NCBI GenBank assembly: GCA_001724265.1
Contig: MEDY01000137.1
Span: forward strand, 1 to 64,000
DNA length: 64,000 bases
Reading direction: 5' to 3'
DNA from: Rhizaria sp. SCN 62-66
Taxonomy: Eukaryota; Rhizaria, unplaced
Positions 12,051-22,400 of this stretch are shown here, piece after piece; position 1 is the stretch's first letter, and each line of letters begins with the position of its first letter. A program made the position numbers and the translations under genes. The notes under the pieces were generated by a model. The model was not told the origin of the DNA. It did not search any database and saw only the letters and a list, made by a program, of their open reading frames with translations.

Positions 12051-13184
12051 ATGCTTTCCCGCACTGTGTCCACGGCCGCCACGCGCTCCCTTCTGCGCAT
12101 CTCCCCTTCCTTCACCATGCGCAACAAGGCCATCCCAGCTTTGTCTCTCGCATTTGCGGTCAAGCCACAGCAGAGTTATCTGAACCTCGCGTTCACCACC
12201 CCCGTCCGCGCCTTCGCCACCGACTCTGCCAAGACTGCCAAGGACGCCGCCGCCGCCGCTGCCGCTGCCCCTGCTGCCCATGCTGTCAGCGCGGCCAAGG
12301 AGGCGCAGCTCGCGGCGGCGCGCCTGGAGGCCGAGGTGGAGACCGCGCGCGCGGACGCCATCGCGGCCGCCAGCGCGGGTACTGTGCGCGACGTCAACCT
12401 GCTCAAGCGGCGCTACACGGCCGCCGAGCTCGAGGCGCGCGCGCACGCCGCGGTGGCCAAGAAGATGGCCGACGTCAAGTCTGGCGCGGCGCAGCCCAAG
12501 ACGGTGGACGAGATCATCATCGCGCGTAAGGCGGCGATCGCCGCGGGCACCAAGCAGATCGACGCGATTGACGAGGCTAAGATCGATCTCGCAGTCGCCC
12601 AGCACCTGTCAAAGCAGATATTTATCACAGGGCCCAACAACGAGGCCGTGCCGCTGGTTGTCAAGCCCTCGAAGCACGAGATCCGCAACCCGAAGGCGCT
12701 GTGGGAGCGCAACAAGCAGACGCTCATCTCGCAAGGCCGCTACCACGCCGTGCCGGAGAGCGAGCTGCGGGCGCGGCTGCAGCAGAAGGTTGCGCGCAAG
12801 TGGGGGCTGCTGGGCCGCATCTTCCCGTTCCTGACGCGGCTCGAAGGTAAGCACGCCGTGTACTCGCCCGACAGCTCCAAGACGGCCGAGGCCAACGCCA
12901 AGGCCGCCGCCACAGCCTTCGCGCACAACCCTGAGGCGAGCGCAATCCTCTCGGTTGAGCAGGCCGTGCAGACCGAGCTCCGCGCTGCGCTCGACGAGGC
13001 GCAGGCGCGCGCGGAGAGCGGCCGCGGCGGCCGCGGCGGCGAGGACCGCGGGCCGCAGTTCCCCGTCAAGACGTTCCTGGTCGGCGTGGCCATTATGCTC
13101 GCCAGCTACGTCGGGCTCACTCTGTACGATTTCTACATGGAGTTCACCTACGGCATCCTGCCGCCCGGCAAGGACTTTGACTGA
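12051..13184 (+). CDS. mitochondrial single-span membrane protein, unknown function
   Basis: Single-exon gene, 377 residues, ending in TGA. The start at 12051 gives a typical mitochondrial targeting sequence (MLSRTVSTAATRSLLR, basic, Ser/Thr-rich, no acids), followed by an Ala-rich, strongly helical, charged region. The C-terminal part has one clear transmembrane helix (TFLVGVAIMLASYVGLTL) and a short tail (PPGKDFD). A 36-base in-frame extension upstream (to 12015) would bury the presequence and is probably leader. The topology (matrix or intermembrane coiled domain tethered by a C-terminal helix) is inferred. I recognise no conserved family; a lineage-specific respiratory-complex or cristae subunit is possible. 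Confidence 0.7.
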   Translation: MLSRTVSTAATRSLLRISPSFTMRNKAIPALSLAFAVKPQQSYLNLAFTTPVRAFATDSAKTAKDAAAAAAAAPAAHAVSAAKEAQLAAARLEAEVETARADAIAAASAGTVRDVNLLKRRYTAAELEARAHAAVAKKMADVKSGAAQPKTVDEIIIARKAAIAAGTKQIDAIDEAKIDLAVAQHLSKQIFITGPNNEAVPLVVKPSKHEIRNPKALWERNKQTLISQGRYHAVPESELRARLQQKVARKWGLLGRIFPFLTRLEGKHAVYSPDSSKTAEANAKAAATAFAHNPEASAILSVEQAVQTELRAALDEAQARAESGRGGRGGEDRGPQFPVKTFLVGVAIMLASYVGLTLYDFYMEFTYGILPPGKDFD

Positions 13185-13983
13185 GCGGGCGAGAAACGGG
13201 ATGTAGGTCGCGTCCTCTGACGGCTCACTTCATGTGGAAGGGTACTTAGGGGCGCAAATTGCGGTTTTGTCTTCCTTTCTTGATTGAGTGGTATTGATTG
13301 ACTTTTGACGCTTTTGACGATTGTCTTAAAAGAGTGTTGCCTCATTTCATGACACTATATGCTCGTGGATCCTTGCGTTTAGTGTCGAGGGAGAAGTTTT
13401 AAGGAATAACTTATTGTCTTGCATTTGTTCTTGCATAAGTATCTATGGCCAGATACAAAAGCGAAAACCTTTATCATCATTCCATAAGCACTCATGGACA
13501 CAAGTACTCTGCGCAACGCCGTTGTTTACATAGTTGTGATTATTGTATTAGTAAGTCATGCGTCTGGGTTAAGGACACATTGTTGTTAAGATAAACAGAG
13601 CTTCCCTCAATTCAGTGTGGCTCACAGTTCACACGCATCATTGTGCATCTTGGTCGCAGCTTCTCCGTCGTTGTCGTATCCAGGAGCAGTTACATCCTTA
13701 CAGTTACATTCTTATACTTTAGCATGTGGCGTAAATGTAATGCACCATCTTTACGTGTTGAAGAAGATCATATAAAGCAACTTTAAGTTCTTGAACTATC
13801 GCTTGATTCCTTGTTTGTTTTGTTTTCGTCACTCATTTCATAAAATAAACCGTCTGACTTATATGCTGCGCCCTTCTCTTTGCCGCCACGCAACGTAGCA
13901 CGCTCTCTCTCGCGGCTCACGCCTCACAAGACTAGACACTCACTGTGTGCTGTGAATTGTGTGCCGTGGATGTAGCGGCGCAC
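13185..13983. other. convergent 3' intergenic region
   Basis: About 800 AT-rich bases between two convergent genes. No RNA gene, repeat or credible open frame was found. Confidence 0.5.
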
Positions 13984-14877
13984 TTAGTTCTGCTTCTGCT
14001 TCTTGGCGACGGCCTTACCCGCGGGCGTGAGGGCGAGGCGGACGACGGCGCAGATGAGCAGCGTCAGGGGGGTCATGATCGAGTCGTTGAAGGCAGCGTG
14101 GAGGTAGATCGCGCCGGCCATGATGGCAATAAAGCCCAGGGAGGCAAATGTGCCGAGGGACTTGGGCAGGATCCAGGGAGAGAGGACGACGGCGACGGCG
14201 CCGAGCACCTCGGAGGCGCCAATGACTAAGAGCGAAAGAAGATCAAAAATGGGGAAGAGAGGTAGGTTAGTGATTGAAAGCAAGATATATGATGTGAATA
14301 CCAAATGATTCCATTATACCTCCGAATTGTTTGGATTTACGAACATATGCGTGGTCAATTGCACTGTTTAGTGGGGAACGTACTGGTGCGCATGATGTCG
14401 CCGGAGGGGAGGAGGTTGCCGAAGATGGGGGCGAAAACCTTGGGCCAGTGCTGGCTAGCACCAACCTGGGGATATGCAAAAAGCACAGCAAGTGGAAAAT
14501 GATGGTCATGATGAGGAAAGTTAGTGTGATAGTGTTCGTATACGTGTCATGTGAGCTTCCGGAGCTGAGTCAGCGGTGTGAGGGACTAAACGCCGAAAAG
14601 TGCATTATCCCGCGCAAAGTGCATTAAATCTTTTCAAAACCAACTCCTGCTGTAGAAAAACTACGCAAGTATATAATTGTAAAGGACTATGCAAATGTGT
14701 GCTCATTTGAAAGAGTTATTGGAGGGTTTAATGAAGGGTTGGGAGGGTTTGGTGACGTACGAGATACTCGTGCATGGTGGGGTCGATGGGGTAGAGCTTG
14801 TTGCCGCCGGCCATCGCGAACACAAAGGCGAGGTAGCACGACACGCCAATAAAGACAATGTTCTTGATCAGAGACAT
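13984..14877 (-). CDS. DoxX/TMEM35-like small membrane protein
   Basis: Predicted exons are 14877-14761, 14465-14384 and 14225-13984 (TAA), giving 146 residues with consistent phases (0, then 1). About four hydrophobic helices are visible: IVFIGVSCYLAFVFAMAGG near the N-terminus, then ASEVLGAVAVVLSPWIL, FASLGFIAIMAGAIYLHAA and IMTPLTLLICAVVRLAL. The AGGNKLYP motif after helix 1, the HWPKVFAPIFGNLLPSG segment and the IGASEVLG motif match the layout of the DoxX-like family that includes TMEM35. In animals one TMEM35 member chaperones nicotinic receptors; the role in protists is unknown. The C-terminal KKQKQ tail is basic and might act as an ER retrieval signal (inference). Confidence 0.75.
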
Positions 14878-15569
14878 CTCGAAGTTGGGGAGACTGCGGT
14901 TAAGAGATCCGGAGGGAAAGGGACAGGGGGCGAGAAGGGGGATGAGTCACATGGGGGCGGCGCGGAGTTCAGTTTGCATTTCGCGATACATACTCCTCGG
15001 ATCGCAATTCTAGAAATCAATCCTGATACAAAACCGCGATATACACCTTATATCACAAAATAAGGCCCGTCAACGATTGTTTTACTAAGATATGTCCCCC
15101 TAAACGAGGTGATGCCCTTTCGCCCACAGAGCTGGACCGAACTCTTTGGGCCTCAACAAAACCGCCTAGTGTTGGTCAAAATTGGAGTAGGGCGAGCGAG
15201 TGGCGATTTAATCTTTTTCGCGAACCCTGCCTTGCTGCTGTCAGAAAGTGATTGACTAACCGACCGCTGCTACAAGTAACGACTTCTTGGAGTGTAACAA
15301 AACCGCGTAATTCTCCTCACAAGCTCCGTTAAATGAAGCTTCCGTTGCATTATAGACGAATTGTGCTACTGATATATTACATCGTTTAATTGCCCCCTTT
15401 TAAACGCTTATCTACCTCTCATGCTCATCTTGCGATTACCCAACTATTGACTCTTTGTTTCCTTGTGCTCGCCTGGCTTCCAGCTTTACCCCTTCGTGAG
15501 CCACCAGACCCAGCTCTGAGAGCATCGACCTCCACCGACTTTTCCGCAGCCCGCGTAGCCCAGCGCAGC
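14878..15569. promoter_or_regulatory. divergent promoter region
   Basis: Separates the DoxX-like gene (-) from GAS8 (+) and should hold both promoters. No RNA gene is seen. Part of it (15390-15569) stays open in frame with GAS8 but is not aligned with the family, so I treat it as leader. Confidence 0.4.
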
Positions 15570-17397
15570 ATGCCCCCGAAGCCCGCGACGGGGAAGGACG
15601 CCAAGAAGGGCGCCGCGACGGGCAAGAAGCCCGTTGCAGTGGCCGACGCCGATGAGTTCGACGTCCTTAACGAGGAGCAGCTCCAGGATGAGCTCAAGAA
15701 GTCAATCCACAAGCTCAATGAGATTCGCCGCTCACGCAACTACTACCAGCTTGAACGCGTACGTCTTGATACTCCACATCCGCGAACAAGACTCTTATCG
15801 AGCTTCTCATCAAGCTGTCTTTTCGTTTCTTGCCAGCTTTACATGTTTCATGCCGCCTAGCAGCCAAATCGATTTTAAATCATGTATAACTTGATTATGT
15901 TATGAAAAATGTGATTATTCAACCAATCGCGAATGTTCACCTCAAATTGCCACCGCCCTGACCGCCTATTGTTTTGCATTGCACAGGACCAACTGCACAA
16001 GTACTACACGGTTGTGCAAGATGAAGTGACCAAGACCAAGTCACACGTGCTCAACATCGAGGCCCAGATGGAGCGCCTTCAAGACACGCACCAGAATCAC
16101 ATTCGGCTGTACTTGCAGCGCGTGGTGCACTTGGAGTATGAACATGCCAACAACTCTGACGCCATCAAGGCGGTCGGCGACAAGGAGCGCGCAGACGAGG
16201 AAAACGTGCGCCAGCAGAAGAAGGCGTTGCTGCAGAAGCTCAAGCTGCAGTTGCGGGCCGAGCTGGAGAAAGAGGAGCTGCAGTACGAGGACGAGATCCG
16301 GAACTTGCGCGACATCGAGCGCAAGGAGGTGGCGAAGCTGCGCGAGCGGTTCGAGAAGAACCAGCAGCAGCTCAAGGATCAGTACGACGCGTCGCTTAAG
16401 CAGCAGAAGGAGGACTTGCTGCTGCAGACCAAGGTCGAGCTGCACTCGATTGAGGAGCGGCGCAATTCGCACATTAACATGCTCATCTGGAACCATGAGG
16501 CCAAGTTCGAGGAGGTCCGCGCGTACTTCAACGCTGTCACGCGCGACAACCTCAAGCTCATCGACTCGCTCAACAGCCGGATCTCGGAGCTGCGCGAGCG
16601 GCAGCGCGTGAATGAGCAGACCGTGGACGACCTTGACCACAAGAACCAGCTGATCCAGGCCCCGCTGCGCGAGGTCGAGGCGCGGCTCAAGGTGCTGCAC
16701 CAACAGCTCCATAGCTACAAGAAGGACCAGTTCTCGCTTCGTCACACTCGGTACGGTGTTCACTTTTCTAACAACAAAGTTTTGCTTGAAAGTAACTGCT
16801 ATATTCAATGCCTTGTGTGAAAATCTATTTGTTTTCTGAATTTTGTGTTAGTATGTGCATATTTACGCTCACAATGCTATGTTTTGTGTAAATCCTTATT
16901 TTCACGTCTTTAGGGCGCGCAAGGCTGCGCTGACGAAGCAGCTCGCGGCAGCGGTGGAGAGCCACCACACGCTGTGCGCGGAGCTGCGCGAGGTGCAGCG
17001 GCAGCGCGACGTGCTGTACACGACGTTCGAGGACGTGGTGCTGTCTGTGCAGGCGCAGGCCGAGGGCCGCAACGACGCGCTGGGACACATGTTGCACTCG
17101 CTGCAGGATCAGTACCGCGTCAAGAATGCTCAGTTCGGCGCCGTGCTGCGCGCGTCGTCGCTAGACCCCGTGGTGCTACAGAACGTGACGCGCAAGCTCG
17201 ACGACGTGCTCACGGCCAAGAACGAGCAGATCGACGAGCTGCGCTACGAGGTGGCCAAGGTCACCAAAGCCCACAACGACTTGGTGCGGGTGTACGAGAC
17301 GAAGCTGGCCGCGCTGGGGGTGCCCAAGGGGGAGCTCAACATCGAGCCCAGCATTGGGCTGGCCAATACGGTGCCCGCCAACCTCGTCATGTCGTGA
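15570..17397 (+). CDS. GAS8: GAS8/DRC4, nexin-dynein regulatory complex subunit
   Basis: Predicted exons are 15570-15758, 15987-16750 and 16914-17397 (TGA); 478 residues, the usual size for the family. The product is coiled coil for most of its length. Family landmarks are in order: RNYYQLER at the first exon end, the helix leading to QMERLQDTHQNHIRLY, VELHSIEERRNSHINML, YFNAVTRDNLKLIDSLN, and near the C-terminus VQFNEVLAAS-like QFGAVLRASSLDPVVLQNVTRKLDDVL followed by KAHNDLVRVYETKLAALG. DRC4 is a linker subunit of the nexin-dynein regulatory complex on axonemal doublets and controls ciliary beating. Its presence with CPAP indicates a motile flagellum at some life stage. The start was chosen at the first basic MPPKPATGKDAKK segment, similar to the Lys-rich start of other GAS8 proteins. 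Confidence 0.94.
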
Positions 17398-18338
17398 AGT
17401 GTGTTTGAGAACACAGTGTTTCATTACTCAGAAACGTGATGAGCTGCGATCAGGCCAGCGTGGTTGCGAGTAGATGTTGATATGGATAGATCTCCACGTT
17501 GGTAAATACGTGGTTTCTATGTACAAAATAGTAATAAATAGCTGTATTTTTAGTGTATTATTTGCTACAGTTTATAATGATGTGTATGAACCTGGATTTT
17601 GGCATTTTGACGGAATTGAGTGGGCCGAAAAATGCAATGCATTTCCGTAATTTTTCGGTCGGGCTGCCGGTCACTGTTTGGTCTGATCTCGATCGAGAAG
17701 TGTCGTTTGTGGCGCGTCTGGTGCGTGGCCGAGTTTGCTGATTCAAGCCTAGTCCTTAAATCTTGGAAGACCTTACTTTGATATCAGTTGTACAATTTCT
17801 GTTACTCTTACAATGCTTGTTCCGAGGTGCTGCGTCATCGTTTGTAATGAGCCGCGATCCCTCTCGAGAGCGCGTCTCGGAGCAGGCGGAGCAGGGCACC
17901 ACGCCAACCGCACTGTGTCCTCAGAGCCCCCCGCGGACGTCTGTTAACGCTGCTACTGCGGTGCTACAACAGATCAAGCTGTGGTGTATCTGTCGAAACG
18001 CTTGCAGTGCTTGCGTGCGCGCTCTTGGCTTCTGTTGCGTGTCCTCAAACACCCATCCCAAACTTTCTCTCGAACATGCCCCATTCCAACTCTTTCATTT
18101 CCCATACTCACCGCAATACTTCCTTTGCTCACTCGCCTTGCTAATATTATTTCCTGTTATAGACCCAACTTTCGCTCCACCGAGCTCACTCAGCTTTCTT
18201 TTCTTCCCCCGAAAAGCAAAGCTTACAATCCGAGTCTCGCTCTCACACAGCCAGCCAGTCTCTCTCTCCGCCCCCACACTCTCTCGCGCGCGCTCACCCC
18301 CCGCGCTTGTTACTCCGCACACTCCCCACCCCGCAACG
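17398..18338. promoter_or_regulatory. intergenic region and CT-rich leader of CK2 beta
   Basis: Contains a 9-bp inverted repeat, CCGAAAAAT at 17625-17633 and ATTTTTCGG at 17650-17658. From about 18040 to 18338 the + strand is strongly CT-rich, fitting a 5' leader. A frame in phase with CK2 beta is open from 17763, but its composition looks non-coding. No RNA gene seen. Confidence 0.4.
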
Positions 18339-19012
18339 ATGAGTGCCACCAACGACGCCCTGACCGAGTCCGGCGACGACTTGGACTGGATCCAATGGTT
18401 CTGCGCCCTTAAGGGCAACGAGTTCTTCGTCAACGTCGAGACCAACTTCATCGCCGACGCCTTCAACCTCACCGGGCTGTCGACGCAGGTCGAGCACTAC
18501 GACCTCGCCATCGACATCATCCTCGACGAGGACCTCGAGGCGGGCGTCCCGGCCGATCAGCAGGACGCTGTCGAGTCCGCGGCCGAGAACCTCTACGGGC
18601 TGATTCATGCGCGCTACATTCTCACGTCGCGCGGCCTGACCGCCATGTACGACAAGTACAAGAACGGCGACTTCGGCCGCTGCACGCGCGTCTACTGCCG
18701 CGGCGCGCCGATGCTGCCCGTGGGCATCTCGGACACCACGCAGCAGGACTGCGTGAAGCTGTACTGCCCGCGCTGCGACGAGGTCTACTCGCCTCGCTCA
18801 GCGCGCCACCAGCACATCGACGGCGCCTACTTCGGCACCACGTTTCCGCACCTCTTCTTCCTGACGTTTCCCGAGCTCAAGCCCTCGGCCGAGTCGCGCC
18901 AGGTCTACGAGCCGCGCGTGTACGGCTTCAAGCTCAACAAACGCGCCTACGAGCTTGCGCTCGAAGCCAAGGAGGCCGCGGACGCCGAGACCAACGCCGC
19001 CAACGCCGCCGC

Positions 19013-19043
<31 letters not shown>

Positions 19044-19091
19044 GCGGCCGCGCTTGCGCAGCAGCAGGCTGCGGCGGCTGGTCAGCGTTGA
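18339..19091 (+). CDS. CK2B: casein kinase 2 regulatory subunit beta
   Basis: Single exon, 250 residues, TGA stop. The product is the dimeric regulatory subunit of protein kinase CK2. Landmarks are the WIQWFCALKGNEFF start of the fold, the FNLTGL segment, a small acidic patch, RYILTSRGL, and the dimerising zinc ribbon with Cys pairs CTRVYC and CPRC separated by a PMLPVG loop. HIDGAYFGTTFPHLFFL and YGFKLN complete the fold. The C-terminal 35 residues are an added Ala/Gln-rich tail not found in typical CK2 beta. Start chosen by matching the conserved N-terminus; the upstream in-frame extension is treated as leader. Confidence 0.95.
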
Positions 19092-19412
19092 AGTGGCTCG
19101 AATCACGGTGCAAATCGAATCGAATTGAGTCGAGAGTTTGGAGTTGAGTTGACTGGTATGCGTTATTGAAATTGGCCAGAGTAGTTGATCAATGCAAAAC
19201 TGTAAAATGAAGAACGATATATGTGTAGAACGGTGTATATAATAAATATATCAATTGTTTAATTCTTCCTCCCTTAAACTACGCTATGTATAAGTGCGCT
19301 TTAGGATGTTTGTCTTGCTAATGATACTCAAAGTCGAAATCTATGTATTTCTAAGATAGCTCTAGATATGAAATGTGTTATTTAACTCAAGTACATGGCT
19401 GTTTTCGTTCCA
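19092..19412. other. convergent 3' intergenic region
   Basis: AT-rich spacer of about 320 bases between the stops of CK2 beta (+) and the SNF2 gene (-). Nothing else recognised. Confidence 0.5.
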
Positions 19413-22400
19413 TTACTCTTTAAAGTCATCAGACGCGCCGTCGTCGCCGCCATCGTCGTCACCCCAATCCCAGCCGTCGGCCACGGGCACGATACCGCCC
19501 TGGCCCTCAAGCTCCTTCAGCCGCCGCTGCTGCTCCACCGTCAGCTCCACCGCTGCGCGCGCGCCACCGCCACCACCGCCGCCGCGGTCGTTGTTGTTGC
19601 CTGCAGCGGCAGCGCGGGGCTGCTGTTGCCAGGGACGTTGTAGCTGTCCATGTCGCGCGTTGTTGTTGGGGTAGCGAGGGTCGCCCACGCTGCCGCTGCC
19701 CTGGTGACGTTGCTGCTGCTGTTGTTGCTGCACCAGCGCCGGCTGGTTGCGGCGCGGCTGCGTCGCCCTCGGCGTGAACACCGGAGGAGCTGTGGTACTT
19801 AGACCAGCGCTACTTACACTCACACCCGGAATGCGCTTGCCATCACCATGCCTGGGGATTGGACGGGCACTGGCACTGCCACTCGTGGCAGGCAGGCTAG
19901 AGTAGGTAGATGCCGACGCACCGCCTGGAGCCGTCGTCTTCTTCGTGTTACCAATCGTGCCCGTCGCAGTTACAGCAGCTCCTGCCGCAGTGGAGGCTTT
20001 TGTAGGAGGACTCTTGACAACATCGCCGATAAACACGTCATCATCGTCGTCGTCATCATCAATAACAACTCTATGCGTCGCATTCGCTGCAGCGTTCCAA
20101 GAACCGGCGGCAGCTGCGTTGTTGTCATCGAAAATACCAACACCGACATCGTTTTCATCGTCGTCGTCATCGCTGAGCGAGACAGTCACAGGCCCGTCGC
20201 CGGCACGAGCGGCCGCCCGCGCCCGCGCCCGCGCGATGCTCCCCCCCACGCTCGCGCTCATCCGCGCACTTAGGCCGCCGCCAACGCCAACATCGGCACT
20301 CGCACGCTCTTTCGTCGCCGCCGCCGCCGCCGCCGTAGCCGCCTCGGCCGCAGCCGCAGCCGTCGCTTTCTCCTTGACGGCCATAGCGAGCAGTAACTTC
20401 GCTTGTTCGCGGATCTGCTCCTCCCGCTGCATCACAGCGGCTGCGGCTGCGCGCTGGCCCTGTACCATCTGCTGCTGCGCGGTCAGAAACGGAGACTGCA
20501 TCTGCTGCTGCATGTGCTGCATCTGCTGCGGCTGGTCAAACTGATGCCTCTGTTGCTGTTGCTGTTGATCCTGCTGTTGTAGGAGTTGCCGTCCTGTCGA
20601 CCGCTGTTGGGCGCTAGAGAATGCTGTGGCAAGACCGGCAGCATAACCCGCAGCTGAGGCTGCATTAGAGACGTTTTGTCCATGCGCAGACTGACCTTGG
20701 TAACGGCTGTAGACATTACCATGAGAGGCGTTGTCGAGAAAACTGCCACTTGAGCTGCGCCCGTTGTAGCTAACGTTGCCCATGCCGCCAGCAGGTCGGC
20801 TCGAGCTCACTGCGCTACCACTTTTGCTGCTGTTGTTAGCCGCGCTACTCTTTTTGCTCGTGCTTTCAATGGACCCGATCGTAACGCTCGACGCAAAGTT
20901 CTCTTGTTTCGCCTTGTGCATGCGCCGCTGGCGCGCAGCGTCCTCGCCCGCCACCGCGGCCGCAGCGTGGGCCGCGATTGCGCCGCGAGGCAGCTGCAGA
21001 GACTGGAGCAGCGATGCGAGGCGGTTGTGAGGCGTCAAGTCAACGTTGATGCTCGATGATGACGACGACGATGACAACGATGACGACGCACGGCTCTTTG
21101 CGTTGCCGCTATCGTCATCACTGCTAAGCACGATAGCATCGTCATCGTCATCGCCATTGTTATCGGCCGTGTTTTTGCCGGCATTCCGAGCGACCACCGG
21201 CGCGGCCTGACTTTGATTCCGCATCGGCGGCTCGCACGCAAAGTAGAGCTTCTCGTCCCCGTCACCCTTGAGCTCGCGGCTCGGCAGCAGCGCCACGTCA
21301 GCCTCCAGCTCCTTGACCGCGCGCTGCCACGCCACAGCGGCCTTAAGGTGGCTGATGACCTCGGCGGCGTTGGCCTCGGCCTCGCTGTTGCTGCTGTCGG
21401 TGCATACCGAGTCGCTCAGCCCTGCGAGCAACTGCTGCTGCGGACCCAGCTGATTCTGCTGCTGCTGCTGCTGCTGGCTCTGCTGCAGTTGTTGCGAGAG
21501 CTGTGCATGCACATGTGCGCGCAGCTGCTGCCGCTGCTGTCGGTCGAGCAGCCGCTGCGCGCGCCTCTGCGCTCGCTCGCGGGCGCGCCTGCGCAAAGCT
21601 TTAGCAACGCGGCGACGGGACAGCTTGCCGATGAGGCCGCCGTCGCCGCCGTCGCTGCTTCGCGAGGCGTGTTTCGCATGGGGGGGACTAGAGCTAGAGC
21701 TTGCTGGAATGTTATTTGCAGTCATCAAAGGAATGTGGTGAGGATTGCCGGCAGCAGAAGCATTACCGGCGGCCGCAGCAGCAGCAGCAGCGGCGGCGGC
21801 AACAGCGGCAGCTGGAACAGCTTGCGCCTCTGTGCTGACACCAGCGTTGCCACCGCTATAACCCGCCGGCCCGTGACCGTGACTCTGAGCCTGACTCTGA
21901 CTGTGATCGTGATTGTGATCGTGGCCGTGACCGTGCTGACGCGACTTACGGCCGCGCTTGCTGCCGTCGCCCTGACCGCTGCCGTTGAGTCCGAACAGGT
22001 CGGTCTGCGCCAGCGTCTCCAGCAGCGCGGCCATGGAGCTCGCGGCCCCAGCCCCGCCCGCGGCGGCCGACAGCTCCCGCAATGTGGGCAGCGCGGGGCG
22101 GTCGATCTCCACCGCGGCGATAAAGGGAAACGGCGCGGAGTCGGAGCAGCACAGCGTCGCACTCCACCGCGCGCGGGGCTGCGCAGCCGCAGCAGCACTG
22201 CTCGACTGCAGTCCAACCGCGTTGGCAGCGTTGTCATCGCTGTCACTACTGTTGTCATCCTCAGACCTGGAGGATGAGGCGTCGTTCGCGGCAGGCCTCT
22301 TGGCGGAGAGCGGCTTCATAGTGATGTGGCCGTCGATGTCGATATAAAACGGGTCTTCGCTGGCGTGCTGCTGCTTCTGCTGCTGCTCGCGGCGCTCCTG

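Noticed and set aside
15390-15569. 60-residue hydrophobic N-terminal extension of GAS8 that looks like a signal peptide
   Set aside because: GAS8 is an axonemal cytosolic protein; the conserved basic start is at 15570 and the upstream part is CT-rich leader.
17763-18338. N-terminal extension of CK2 beta
   Set aside because: CK2 beta begins close to the WIQWFC motif; the upstream frame is CT-rich and lacks coding bias.
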